Origin: Orthosia cruda
Taxonomy: Eukaryota > Arthropoda > Insecta > Lepidoptera > Noctuidae
Assembly (NCBI GenBank): GCA_964057195.1
Contig: OZ059825.1
Span: forward strand, 3,348,001-3,412,000
Length of the DNA stretch: 64,000 bases
Direction of reading: 5' to 3'
Positions 34,018 through 45,800 of this stretch are shown here, piece by piece; position 1 is the stretch's first letter; every line of letters starts with the position of its first letter. The notes beneath the pieces were generated by a model. It was not told the DNA's origin. It worked only from the letters and a program-made list of their open reading frames with translations, and did not search any database. The position numbers and the translations under genes were made by a program.

Positions 34018-34450
34018 GTCCGTCATGTAGATTAATAAAAATATTGGACACGTATTTTTGGCACCCTTGGTCCCCCTGTGACGGGTCAGATCAGTGGCCC
34101 CGCCATTTACCACTTTTCAGTCGCAGGGGATAGGGAACTCCACTGTGGCCCCACCGCGTGGCGGATGTGGAAGGCAGGGAGAGCGGCGCACTACAATACC
34201 GGCACTCCTCTCCCGCCGCGGCTCTGCGATATCGTAGGAAGGCCCGGGATACATACGACATCGTGGGCCGCCTTATTTGCGATTTCGCCTCTGTTACCAA
34301 GCGGCTCCGCAACCTACTTGTTAGCCGCGTTACGTCCGTCGTCGGCTTAATTGGCAAAAGCGAGTGGTCCTTCCTCGGGTTCCTCTTCGCCTTACCGTGG
34401 GTGACCAAGCCACGGCTACTAACCCCTCCCCCCCAACGTCAACAATGCGG
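34018..34450. repeat. TIR-like end followed by GC-rich island
   Basis: 34018-34060 (gtccgtcatgtagattaata, then atattggacacgtatttttg) matches the terminal repeat of the MITE at 50638-50906. The next about 390 bp are strikingly GC-rich, with frames open on both strands (34158-34529 plus, 34091-34408 minus) that match nothing I know. The second terminal repeat was not found. Confidence 0.5.
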
Positions 34451-35877
34451 TTGCCCACCGGGGTCTATCTTTAAAACCTACGTCGACTTTAAAATAGATA
34501 TAATAATAAATGTTGCTTTGAAAACATAAGATACTCGTAGCTGTAAATGGTCCACAAAATAAATATTTCAGTCAAGCGGAATCGCTTTCCAAGATCATCC
34601 ATTTCTTCGTAACACATGGCTGGTTCCTTACGAGTAATAGGCCTATAAAACGTTACTTGAAACTAGGATGGCCACATTTTAAAGCCATTACGTAAACCAC
34701 CAGATGCATGTCCCTCAATTTTGAGGAACAAAACTAATTTATCATGTTCACTGTCTGTGGCATACCCTAAAACGCAATTAAAGGGTATCGCCGATGACTT
34801 TATCTTATCTGGGGATATCAAGACAATTAATAATTACTTACGGAACCGTTCAGAGTGCACGTGTGAACCCAAGCGTGGAGTATGTTGGGGATGGATACGA
34901 AAATAATAAGGAAATTATTATAATCGTATGTTTTGGTTCAACATTTGGAATGTTCTTGCCACCAGCAATAGATGATAGGATTATCAAGTAACAAATAAAA
35001 TATTAATTGTATAATCAAAACATTAACTTTATTACCAATACCCAGCTGAAAGAAGGTTTTATTTATTTATGCACTCACAATTTACCGCTCTTACAGGATC
35101 GGATATCCGAATGGTCGCCAATTAAGATGTTGGACGAGATTGTCGAATACTCCCTAGAGTTGACTACGTTCAATATTAGGAATTTAATTTCTGAATTTTA
35201 GCTCAGCTATAACGTATGCTGCATTATACACGAGTATTCTTAAGATTAGCTGTAATGTTCAACACGTAATTTTCACAACAGAAATCGTACCTTTTTTCTT
35301 ACAAACTATTCCTTATCCACTACCAACCAATCCAAGTGTCCAGACCAGTTTCAATTAGTGTAAGCACCCACTGTACAACATTCCTTTGGCCACCCTTAAC
35401 TTAAGCAACCACCATGCAACCCCTTCGTCTATGCTCTCTGCCCTTCATAGACAATGTCATAGACGGATGGACACAGTGTCGTCTGGGGTCTCAGGATAAT
35501 TTCTTAAAAGGTGGACGCGATATTAAGTTGTGGGTGTAATTATTATGGTTATTTTATTATACTGTTTTGTTATGTTATTAGTGTATTTACTGGACATGTG
35601 ACTTGTGTATTTACTGGACTTGTGACTTGTGTAAAATTGTAAATCAGAAATATTTCAATGGATCAAAATTACTTTAAAATCATACTTCTGGACTACTGGT
35701 ACAGTAGTCCAGTAAACTTAATTGAAGATAATTATGAGGTACCACTTAATAGTCATTGTGCGTTGATTTGGCAGTGTAATTATTAATAACTTACCTCGCT
35801 ACAATCTTACACTTAAGGCGCAGATACCCCTCAGTAGTTGTTTTTAAAACGAGAATCACGTCTTAACGGCAAGTCGT
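34451..35877. other. no supported gene
   Basis: Plus frames near 34721-34991 and 35007-35201 are short. The last one (WSPIKMLDEIVEYSLELTTF) looks coding-like but has no match I recognise. Otherwise AT-rich. Confidence 0.3.
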
Positions 35878-36350
35878 AATTTTTTGGAAAAAAATATATG
35901 TTATATTAGAACATTCTCTTAATAATTTGATCCAAGAAAGTTTTGAGTTTTATTCGTTTAACATAGTGTAATTAATTTGTAAACTTATGTCTAACACGGA
36001 CAAAAAAGCGACTATCGCAAGAGAATGGTCTAATATAACATATATTTTTTTTCCAAAAAATTACATGTTCTATTAGACCATTCTCTTAATAATTTGATCC
36101 AAGAAATTTTTGGTTTTATTCGTTTAACATAGTGTAATTAATTTGTAAAGTTATGTCTAACACGGACAAAAAAGCGACTATCGCAAGAGAATGGTCTAAT
36201 ATAACATATATTTTTTTTCCAAAAAATTACATGTTATATTAGACCATTCTCTTAATAATTTGATCCAAGAAATTTTTGGTTTTATTCGTTTAACATAGTG
36301 TAATTAATTTGTAAAGTTATGTCTAACACGGACAAAAAAGCGACTATCGC
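35878..36350 (+). repeat. tandem array of 166-167 bp units with inverted ends
   Basis: The phrase aataatttgatccaagaaa starts at 35921, 36088 and 36254, so the periods are 167 and 166 bp. Each unit ends gcgactatcgca. Between bodies lies a palindrome: aagagaatggtctaatataa+cat and its complement atg+ttatattagaccattctctt around 'ttttttttccaaaaaatta'. The array opens with the same half-palindrome (35878-35920) and stops after the third body without it. Units are nearly identical except for unit 1. Confidence 0.9.
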
Positions 36351-36592
36351 ATCTAAACAGCCGGGCGTATTTTAATGAAATTGACGCCATCTCAAAGACA
36401 GTTTAATTATCTGCATTTTGATCTGAGTCTTTTTTTTAGGTTACAGAATAATATGGAAAATACAAAAAACTACTGAATTTTGGGTCGCTCGGGTGTGAAA
36501 CGAGTGCTCGTTTTGTTCCCTCAATGTCGTTAGTGACTATATACCTTATATATCTCATCATCAACATGCTATTAACTTTTGTATCATCATAA

Positions 36593-36705
36593 CTTGAAAT
36601 GAAAGACGCTTACCTGGACATAGGCCCCTTCCAAACTTCACCACATCGAGTGATACTGTGCTTCCATCCAATGGATCCCTCGGCCATCACCAGGTCATGA
36701 AGTGA
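36593..36705 (-). mobile_element. RTE-like LINE 3' tail fragment
   Basis: 'gaaagacgcttacctggaca' followed by 'taggccccttccaaactt' is the diverged reverse complement of the '...aggcctatgtccagcag...' 3' end of the LINE family. A short remnant only. Confidence 0.5.
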
Positions 36706-37089
36706 ATAAAATTCACATACATTCTTAAATCGTCTTCGACATGCGGAAAGTCCTACATCGTAGGTAATATTATATATACATTCAATAGAACCAAGCTAAA
36801 GAACCACTCGACTTACCAAACTCATGTCCAGTTTTAGGCCACAGTTAAACCAAGTTGATTGATTATACTACGCATTGTCAAAGCATGCCAGCTTATCCCA
36901 TATCAAAAACCATGACCAGCAAACTCAAACGCAAAATAAAGGATTTTCGAAAATATTTTGTAGCTCAAAATCTCAATTGTCGCTTTTCTAACGACAATAG
37001 AATATTCGCCCGCAGGGCTCTGCTAAGCTCTTGGTCATAAAATAATAAATTCAAATAGATGCGACCATTCTACGCTCTTCGTTTGTGCG

Positions 37090-40000
37090 TGTTGATTTTT
37101 TGGTAAAAAAACCAAGTGCGTAAAATTTTCCTTGCCGAATGTAAAAAGTACTGATTGTGACATTATATTAAACAAGGAGAAGCTAGAATTCGTCGATAAA
37201 ACGGTTTTCCTGAGGATCACGCTAGACTCAACGTTACAATGGGATCCTCATTTAATATCACTTGCAGGGCGGCTAAATTCGGCAGCTTATGCTGTTAGAA
37301 TGATTCGTCAATTTAATGATGTAGAAACCGCGAGGTTGGTCTATTTTAGTTACTTTCATAGTGCAATGTGCTAAATCGTTCTGTCTGTCACTATATGTTT
37401 GTTCTGACCTCATTAACTTACCGACAGCTGTCTCTCTTTTAACCAAATAAGATGAATTAACTAATGACGTGACCTTTAAAATCTAAAATATAAAATTCAA
37501 TAATTTCTTTGATATTAATCAACATCTTGATCAGTTTTCTGTATCTTTAAATCAAAATTGCAACCCTGAAGATTGTAAAACATCCCTAAAAAAGCCAAAT
37601 GAGTATTTTAAAATTCTTTCGCAAAATATAAGATCTATAAATTGCAACATTGATAGTTTTATAACACTTTTGCATAGAATAGACATTGACTGCGAAGTGA
37701 TGATTCTGACGGAATGCTGGCTTAAAAATAACGTTAATATCCCTAACATTGATACTTACCTACTGTACTATACAACTAAACATAACAACCAAAACGATGG
37801 TGTGGTGGTTTATGTCAAAGACTATCTCGAACACACTATCTCAGAAATCGATTTCATGGATGGTACATGTATGATACTGAAAATAGGTACCGATATAGCG
37901 ATCATCTGCATTTACCGTTCGCCCTCTTTTGCCAGCACGTCAAAATTCTTAATTTCCCTAGATATGTTTTTCCTTAATACGTTATCTTCTTTTAAAAATA
38001 TTGCCGTAATTGGTGATATCAACATTGATATTGGACATATTCCATGTGACTCCCACGCCTCAGAGTATCTCAACCTATCAGCCTGTCATGGTTTATTGCC
38101 TGCGCATATGCTTCCCACACGTGGTCCAAATTGCTTGGACCATGTCATTCTCAAAACTAGCTATGATGCACTAACCCTGGTTCTCAATTCGTCTGTAACA
38201 GATCATAACTGCGTTCTACTTTGTCTGAGACACAAGGGGGGGTACTCTAGATCCACAAATCGCTCTGTGTTGACTAAAATCAACAATGAAATGCTCGACC
38301 AAGGAATCAAAAGTCTTGATTTTGAACCAATTTACCACGTAACTGACGCCAATCAAGCTACAAACCTGTTAGTCACCACCCTTATCAGTACTGTAGAAGC
38401 CAATTCAACCACAGTTAAGCTGCCAAAGCGTAAACATATAATTAAACCTTGGATTACACCCGGTTTGCTTCGCTGCATGAGGAACCGAGATGCATTACAC
38501 AAAAAATCGCGGTTAGATCCCAGTAATGATATTCTAAAATTAACTTACTTAAGATACAGAAACTTTTGTAACAAGATACAAAAAAAAGTAAAGAGAGAAT
38601 ATGACAGTAAGGAGCTAGAAGAGGCTGGTTCAGATAATAGGAGAATCTGGCAGGTTATAGGGAGGGTAACAAACTGTGTTAAGGCCAAAACCTCTACCAG
38701 TAAATTACTACAGTCGTCATCATCCCCTGTGATCTCGGTCAATCAAGCCAACGATTATTTTGTAAACGTTGGCAAGATTCTCGCAGCCAAAATTAAGCCT
38801 GTTCATTTACCATCACAGTCCTAACAAAATGATTCCCTTAGCTCTCCTTGCAATTCATTCGCTATACTCCCAACTGACGGTAATGAGGTCGAATCCATTC
38901 TGATGTCTCTAAGGTCAGACTGTGCCGTTGGTTGGGACAATATTCCTACTGATCTCCTCAAGCGATATAAATGCCAACTTGTCCCCGTCCTGACTCATGT
39001 GTATAACCTCTGCCTTGAGACTGGGACTTTTCCCTCATTTTTTAAAAAGGCCCTAGAGTATATCTCTCAACACAGACAAAACAAACTACATGACTTGTTC
39101 GTTCCGTGAGTCTGCCCAACCTCCGCCCTCACTATCACTTATCGCCCATTTGTGCTCTTCTTCCCCTAACCAGACCTGTGACTGTCCCAGACTAACACAA
39201 GTAAAAAATACCAAATATTTAGGCATAACAATTGATACTAATCTTTCATTCTCTCTTCACATTGAGCTTCTACAAAATAGAATTAGAAAACTAATCTACA
39301 TCTTTAAAACCCTACGCCACGTAGCTCCTGCCCGAATCCTGAAACAAGTTTATTTTGCGCTATGCGAATCTCTCCTAAGTTACTGCATATCGTCTTGGGG
39401 TGGTGCGCCTAAAACGCTCCTCCTAAAACTGGAGAGAGCCCAAAGAGCCATTCTAAAAGTCATTAATTTTTAAAAAATCACGTTCCCGACTGCTGACCTA
39501 TACAAATATTGTCAAGTATTGACGGTCAGACAACTTTTTATTTTAAATACTGTTCTTATTCAGCATGCTGCGACCCCATACCGAGTTACCACTAAAAGAG
39601 GTAAGGACCTAATTTGTGAAAGTAAAAAGTGTAATTTCACCCAAATCCAAAAGACAAAAGGTACAACTATTTCCTTGCTCCGACGTTATATAATAAAGTA
39701 AATAAGCTACTGCCTGTTTATCAACTCCCTAGCCAGGCCTGTAAAAAAGAAGTTAATAAGTGGCTCCTTTGCTTAACCTACGACGAGACAGAGAGTCTGT
39801 TGGTCTTTTAGATGGTCTTAGTGTTCATCAACATCAACACATATTACCCTCATCAAATACATATACAGCTACACAAACACACCATCACTATTACACACGC
39901 ACAAACCCACCACAATGGAAAGTATTTTTTTTTGTTTTATACATTTTTTTGTTGTTTTCTTTTAATTATTCTTATATACAAATTTCAATTTTAAATAGGC

Positions 40001-41520
40001 TAAAGCACAATTAATTTCTGATATTTTAATTGCAAAATCATTAAATTCCCACTCCATTATAAATTATTATATATTTTAGTTTTTATTTAATCCATGAAAT
40101 AATTGAATGTTTTAAACTAAGATACATTTATGAATGAATGAATTATTTATTTTTACCAATTACCCACAAAATTATTATCATTGTTTTATATTAATTCAAA
40201 TTTAATGCCATTTTATGTTGACTTTAATTTTAAATTGTAATGTCTGGTAAGAACTCAAACTTAATACCGTTTTATTTTTATTTTAAATTATGATGTTTTA
40301 TTTTAATTCTTATTTAATTGCATTTTATTTTAAATTATTATGTTTTATTTTAATTCTTATTCAATTTCATTTTATTTTAATTTTAAATTGTGATGTTAAA
40401 TATTAATTTTTAGTTTAATTTTAAGCTGTGAAAGCCCTAGATTTCAATCACTTTGCACTTAAATTGTCATATCTTTAATGTTAACCTTTTGGGGAATGGA
40501 ACTGGTATCCTTAACACAGGTTATTTTGTAACCTAGCTAGGATGCCAGTTGCGATTCTTATAGCGAATTCAAAACCAGATCTACGGCTCTTATTTTAGAA
40601 TGTATAATTATCTTTTTTGTAATTTGATTGTTGGTTTTAATTGTGTTTTTAACAAATAAATAAAAAATGTCTTACAGTATTTTACTATGGGGAAGGGCTG
40701 CAGACATTGAGACAATTTTTATTCTGCAAAAACGAGCCATCAGAGCGATATACAATCTTCGCCGGCGCGATTATCTAAGGGAACTGTTTAAGGGCATTAA
40801 CATCATGACGGTTCCTTGTCAATAAGTTTATGAAAACATCATGTACGTGAGAAAGAATTAAAATCTTTTTAGTAAAACGGAGATAGACATAATTACATTA
40901 CTAGAAATAGGGACCAATTAGTTCAACCAGGTTTCAGACAGGCTAAAGTAGCCTCATCTTTCATGGGGTACTGTACAAAATGTTACAATAAAATTCCTCC
41001 CCACATTCTAGAACTGAATGAGACGAAATTTAAAACTTGTATAAAACGCACACTATGCAGGCAGGCATATTATAAGTTGGGGGATTACATCACTGATAAA
41101 AATGCTTGGCTCAATGCTAGTCTTGCTCCACAACCACTAGGGCGCAAAAACAAGTGATATGCAGGACATTATTGTTTTGTAGAATTGTTGGACCTGCTGA
41201 AGACTGTATGAATATATTTGTATTATATAGACTCAATTTCTTTTAGTATTTTCAGCACGTGTTTGAGTATTATGTACTGTAAATCTACCATTTGCTGTAC
41301 CTTGGTGTCGTTCGTTGACTTGTGTTTGCCCTGGCAGTTGAGTGTGTCATGCTCTCTCAAATGTCTCTCTGATGGTGGCACGAGTGTTGGATCATTCGGT
41401 TCTCTTCATGATGGTTGAGCTGGGTGGTGCCGATTCATGCGTCATGTTCGTGAACGGGCGCCGTCAGATGGGATTGGTCTTTACTTAACTGCTTCGGAAG
41501 AATGCTAACTAACTAACTTA
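37090..41520 (+). mobile_element. outer LINE (A), C-terminal part, interrupted
   Basis: Two coding parts: about 37090-37369 (KCVKFSLPNVK..., LEFVDKTVFLRITLDSTLQW, RQFNDVETARLVYFSYFHS) and 40671-41155 (WGRAADIETIFILQKRAIRA, GYCTKCYNKIPPHILELNE, ending PLGRKNK before TGA). They are the C-terminal thumb region of one non-LTR retrotransposon ORF, split by LINE B at aatgt. Internal stops show decay. The 3' UTR continues to a tail-like ctaactaactaact near 41509-41520. It is 5' truncated. Confidence 0.85.
37370..40665 (+). mobile_element. inner LINE (B): endonuclease kept, RT core deleted
   Basis: The endonuclease frame is open from about 37502 to 38822: SQNIRSINCN, TECWL, VYVKDYLE, YRSPS, GDINIDI, LDHV and TDHNCV mark the APE-type nuclease in order. 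After one stop (38822) the same frame continues into NDYF-region and the start of the RT domain (VGWDNIPTDLLKRY) to about 39060. It then jumps, with a frame shift, to NTKYLGITIDTNLSFSLHI (39209). The palm with its YADD/FADD catalytic motif is therefore missing. The C-terminus and long AT-rich 3' UTR end in aacaaataaataaaa. Flanked by aatgt on both sides. CR1/Jockey group, clade uncertain. Confidence 0.85.
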
Positions 41521-41625
41521 ACTGCTGTTTTTCTAGTACCTATTACGAGTATGTAACTGCACAGTACATGTGTGAGTACTTTTATTACTTTGTACCTGTA
41601 TAGTGTATAGTGTGTAGTGATTCTG

Positions 41626-41679
41626 GGTGCATTGTCCTCACACATTTAAATTTATTAATATGTGTGAGGACAATGCACC
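41626..41679. repeat. 20-bp-arm perfect palindrome
   Basis: ggtgcattgtcctcacacat and its exact complement atgtgtgaggacaatgcacc with a 14-base AT loop. Confidence 0.95.
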
Positions 41680-41726
41680 TATATATTGTATATTGTATGT
41701 ACTTATATATTGAAAAAAACTTTTTT

Positions 41727-41827
41727 AACCCGCACTGAGCCCACGTGGTGGATTATGGCCCATTCCCTTCACAGAGACGAGGCCTGTGTTCCAGCAGTGG
41801 GAACATTAAACAAGGCTGATGATGAAT
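41727..41827 (+). mobile_element. SINE tail fragment
   Basis: 'acccgcactgagcccacgtg' followed by 'ccagcagtgggaacattaaa' and gctgatgatga. Strongly 5' truncated copy of the family. Confidence 0.8.
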
Positions 41828-42491
41828 CAACGAGACTAAAACTTCCATCCTATTACTAAAGTTAGTGTGGAGCCTATTATTACATTTTTCTGGATGTTTT
41901 ACACCCTCCAGGATTTAAATGGGGTAAACGAACGATTGTAATGTTCATCGTTTTATACGTAAAAGTAAAGTAGGTATAATAGGCACAAACGATTGGGGGA
42001 ATTTCGCATCTACACTATGTCCCTACTCTATGTCCCCATCCCAGTAGGGGGCGATTCGTTTTGTTGGAGACAATGGCATATCATCATACTGTTTATATAA
42101 AGGGTATGGGCAGAATCATAAGCCGTGGAATAGTGATAAGTGTTTATAATGATTGTCATTAGTATCGCCTGAGGGCGTAACGGATTAGTGAGTATTGCCC
42201 GTATGGATTTAAGTGTGTTGTCAGCGAATGGTTTTGATTGATTGTTTGTTGTCATTATGGGTTTTGAGGATAAAAAATATTATTGTGTTAGTGGACAACA
42301 CAATTATAATATGCAGACGGCACACGTTATTATTAAAATCACTATCAACCAATAAGCAGCAACTTTGTGTTCTTCTATAAGTATGTGTTCTTCCTCTTTT
42401 ATGTGTTTTGTGTGTATATAAATCAATATTAGTAAATATATTATGTCGTATTATGTAGGTATATATTTTGCAATTCAAGAAATACTTGGTG
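41828..42491. other. no gene seen
   Basis: AT-rich; short minus frames at 42028-42478 without domain signatures. Confidence 0.4.
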
Positions 42492-42925
42492 TTGTCTTAT
42501 TACATTATTCCTCATTCTATCATTTAAAGTTACACCACACATAATTCGCAAGGAACGCATTTCTACTGCATTAATCCTACTTTCAGGTCTTTTTTGTTTT
42601 AAACGCAGATGTAGTGTATACAATTGAAAAGAGTATGTTAAGATGGTTTGGCCATGTTGAGAGGATGAATGGAAGGCGACTAACGAAAGGTTTTTACAAG
42701 GCAGACGTGAATGGAAACGCCGGTAGGGGACGCCTCAGAAAGACATACATAGACCTTATTGGTGATGTTCTGCAGAAAGGCCAGGTGCGCAGTACTCATA
42801 ACCGGCGTGTGTATATGTAGATTTATGAATGTGAGTGAAGCAAAATAAGTATGTAAGGATCGTAGCAGGTGGAGTACTTTAGTTTCTGCCTACCCCATGG
42901 GGAAAAGACCTGCGTTTATGTATGT
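42492..42925 (+). mobile_element. 5'-inverted LINE fragment (twin-priming pattern)
   Basis: 42616-42925 plus encodes IEKSMLRWFGHVERMNGRRL, then GNAGRGRLRKTYIDLIGDVL and, in another frame, VCKDRSRWSTLVSAYP, the C-terminus of a lepidopteran LINE. Directly upstream, 42492-42600, the minus strand encodes KQKRPESRINAVEMRSLRIM and CGVTLNDRMRN, which normally precedes that block. The 5' part is thus inverted, with its 5' end touching the 3' part, and a few residues are lost at the junction. Confidence 0.85.
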
Positions 42926-44097
42926 GTATGTAAATACATGGTATGAATAAGCTGTGGGCTAATTTATGACTACTGATTTGGCCAGACGGAGATGGAGGGA
43001 CAGACTTGCTCAATCTTGGTACAGGATAAACGTGGGGAGAACGAAAGAGACAGGGAGAAATAAATATGTTCATATTTTGACTAGGTACATTGTATAGCGA
43101 AAGTGTGTTTGTTCTAAGAAACGGTCTAGTAAACAATTATCAGCTCTTGGATCTAATAAGGAAGCTTTTATGTCGTCTCATATGAAATGTGGGTACTTAC
43201 TTCATTAGAAAGGACCGTTGTCAAATGATATGGAAAAGACTTATTGAAAACGCAAATAAATCGACGAATTATTCCATATTATCTAACGTATGAAAAGTGA
43301 AAGTATATCAATAGATTGCCCTGCTCACCTTTAGGCATAAGCTGACGTGCTTGACTAAACAAATAACCACCCATCCGTGAGCTATGTTCATGTACCATAA
43401 ACGAGAGTCATAGACAATACGGATTAACAGACGTAGAATTTGAATTGTGTCTATTGACGTTTTGAGGGTTCCGTTTTTTACTTTTTAATTAGGTGCGAAA
43501 TGTTTGAGGTGATTTGAAAACTTTTGATTTGAAGGTTCTCATGAAAACACCTCGTTGTAATCGAGGGAGATGGCAGAGAGTTAACAAAAGGCAAACTTAA
43601 TATTTTATTAACATTACAGGATACATAGACACTGCACAATCGTAAGACATACATAGACACACAATATGTATATCTTACGATTTACATATTTTTAAACTGT
43701 ATGTTACATAAAAGATAAATTACAGGCATTCACCAATCATTTATGAATTTATAATGCTACGACAAATCTTGCTACAAGTTCTACGTATTCGTAGCCGATC
43801 AACATTCTTGCTACGACTGCTACGATTTCGTAGGCGACATTCGTTTACGAAATAAGATCGGCGTCCTAAGTGCGTAAGTGGATTCGGCAAAGCAAGGCAA
43901 ACTCTTTGCATTGTCGAATTCACTAAAGCAATTAGGCTGCAGGCTTTTGGTTTCCACAATGCTTATTCGAGGATGGAAAGACTGAAGAATCTATGAATGG
44001 ACTGATCGAAAGATGATACCACGGCCGGCAAGAAGGTGACCATTTATACAACGACTAGTGCAAAAGTAGGTATAGTTTTATAATTTATTTATTAAAA
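42926..44097. other. no supported gene
   Basis: AT-rich. 43741-43959 contains repeated 'gctacgac/gctacga' phrases and an open minus frame with an ATG (72 codons), not recognised. Confidence 0.35.
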
Positions 44098-44284
44098 TCA
44101 AAAAACCCGACTGCTTAAAAAGCGAACTAAAAGCCGTAAACAAGAAGAAAATCATGCTGTGCAGTCGAAGGATACATGTTCGCGAGCTGACTGACCAAAA
44201 CCAAATGTATCCTCCGACTACACAGCATGATTTTCTTCTTGTTTACGACTTTTTAGTTCGCTTTTTAAGCAGTCGGGTTTTTTA
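44098..44284. repeat. long hairpin, ~80-bp arms
   Basis: Left arm 44098-44177 starts aaaaaacccgactgcttaaa and ends aggatacat. Right arm 44205-44284 is its reverse complement with a handful of mismatches (for example the gcagtcgaagg/cctccgactac part). The loop is 27 bases. No coding capacity. It behaves as a foldback element and, if transcribed, would form a long double-stranded stem. Confidence 0.95.
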
Positions 44285-44829
44285 ATTTTTAATTAGCTTT
44301 TTTTATTTATAACCTTTAGTTATTTTTTTTTAGAATTAGGTAAATTTTAACATACAAGTGTTATAGACGATAGAAATCACCCTTTCTTTTGACACCCCAC
44401 ACGATGGGTTTGGAGCAAAAACAAATTGTGACTCACAATATGGCGTCCAAAATCCGCCATTTTTATTTTCCAATTTTAATGTAGCCAGTGAAACTCGCAG
44501 GGCCAAGACGAATCGATTGACTTAAGAATCATCAAAATCGGCCAACGCGTTTGGTCTCTAGAGCGCCACATTTTTTTTTAATAATTTATTAGTAAGAACA
44601 AAATTCTTAATAATTAATTACGATCTAGCCTAAAAGACTAATAAGCAATTTAACTCTAACTTAATATGTTACGTTTTAAATTATGTTATAACTAAGAATA
44701 GTGTCCATTTGCACTTTTACACAAGTCCGTAGCACTTTCTTAGAGTCAGATATAATTTAAAAAACACTATGTTCATGTGTTATATGTATAGCACAGCGTT
44801 GTCACTATTATTCATTCTCTTTACACTAC
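44285..44829. other. no gene seen
   Basis: Contains a repeat-like phrase near 44420-44560 ('ccaacgcgtttggtctctag'), and otherwise AT-rich DNA. Confidence 0.4.
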
Positions 44830-45044
44830 ACTAATTCAAAAGGTTTAGTTCTTTTTAGTATACGCACTAAGTCTGTATTGTCTAGCAGCTGGATAGCCTC
44901 AACATTCACGTGTCGATGAAGTCTGTGTTTTTTAATTTTTGGATGATGGTGGTGACGAATTCGGTTTTAAGGTCACGGTGAAGATCGTCATCTCTTATGT
45001 ACCAGGGTGCATTTACGGCATCCCTGAGCACTTTATTTTGGAAT
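44830..45044 (-). mobile_element. Jockey LINE C-terminus
   Basis: Minus translation: FQNKVLRDAVNAPWYIRDDD, LHRDLKTEFVTTIIQKL, then after a shift LHRHVNVEAIQLLDNTDLVR and KRTKPFELV before a stop. The 'NAPWY' and 'HRDL' motifs are diagnostic of Jockey-type elements. Its upstream side is interrupted by the hAT-like element at 45045. Confidence 0.85.
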
Positions 45045-45792
45045 CAGTGTTACCAACCATCACCAAAAATATTCCCCAATTTTTTTTCTGAATTTCCCTA
45101 AAAGTCCCTAAATAGTATTTTATATGTGTTATATCTACATACTTATTTTAGTACCGAAATAATTTCGTAGGTCATAAAATAAAACGTTACATATTACGTT
45201 GATCATTTTTTTATTGAATACTAGCGGTTTCACCCGCGTATTTCCTGTTCCCGTGAGAATACAGGGATAAAAAGTAGCCTATGTCATCCGGGGATAGTGC
45301 AGCTTCCCAATGGTGAAAGAATTTTTGAAATCGAACCAGTATTTTTTAAGTTTATTCGTTACATACAAAAATACAAATCTTTCCCCTTTATAATATTAGT
45401 ATAAAAATACAATCATGTTGTTAATTATTACCAGAACCGCATCATCATCCTGTTGCTCGATATCATTTGACGTGTCATTTTTAAAGTCATACATACACAC
45501 GTACGATGAAGTTCTTGATCGTGTCCACAGTATGATCAAGTTTTACTCACGATCCTTAATAATCCCCAGGAAAATCGTACCATCATGATACTCTGTACCA
45601 TTTTAGGGATATGAATGACATATCGTACGTTCCTTTCTACGCACAAAACTGAATACACACGCTTTGTTGTAGATTTTGCAAGTTTTGTTTGAAATCCCTA
45701 AAAAAATCCCCAAAAAAATCCAGTCCCTAAAAAAGTCCCTTTTAACACTTGTCCCTAAATTTAGGGACAAAATCCCTAAGTTGGTAACCGTG
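45045..45792. mobile_element. hAT-like non-autonomous element, 8-bp TSD
   Basis: 748 bp between two copies of tttggaat (45037-45044, 45793-45800). Termini cagtgttaccaac and gttggtaaccgtg are imperfect inverted repeats (11 of 13). Both ends carry 'tccctaaa' phrases (for example 45095-45115, 45690-45780). No transposase ORF. The 8-bp duplication and CA-start terminus fit the hAT group. It is itself interrupted at 45220-45403. Confidence 0.85.
45220..45403 (+). repeat. retroposon nested in the hAT-like element
   Basis: 'ctagcggtttcacccgcg', 'gggataaaaagtagcctatg' and a final 'cctttataatattagtat': a short lepidopteran retroposon. The same element in reverse is at 56044-56236. Confidence 0.75.
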
Positions 45793-45800
45793 TTTGGAAT

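Noticed and set aside
34078..34529. Open frames on both strands in the GC-rich island as genes
   Set aside because: Overlapping opposite frames are expected in GC-rich DNA; no domain recognised in either.
35878..36350. CRISPR-like array
   Set aside because: Units are 166 bp and nearly identical without variable spacers; the setting is a eukaryotic genome. It is a tandem repeat.
37670..38824. 384-codon ORF as a host nuclease gene
   Set aside because: Motif order and downstream RT remnants show it is the endonuclease part of a LINE, with target repeat and A-rich tail.
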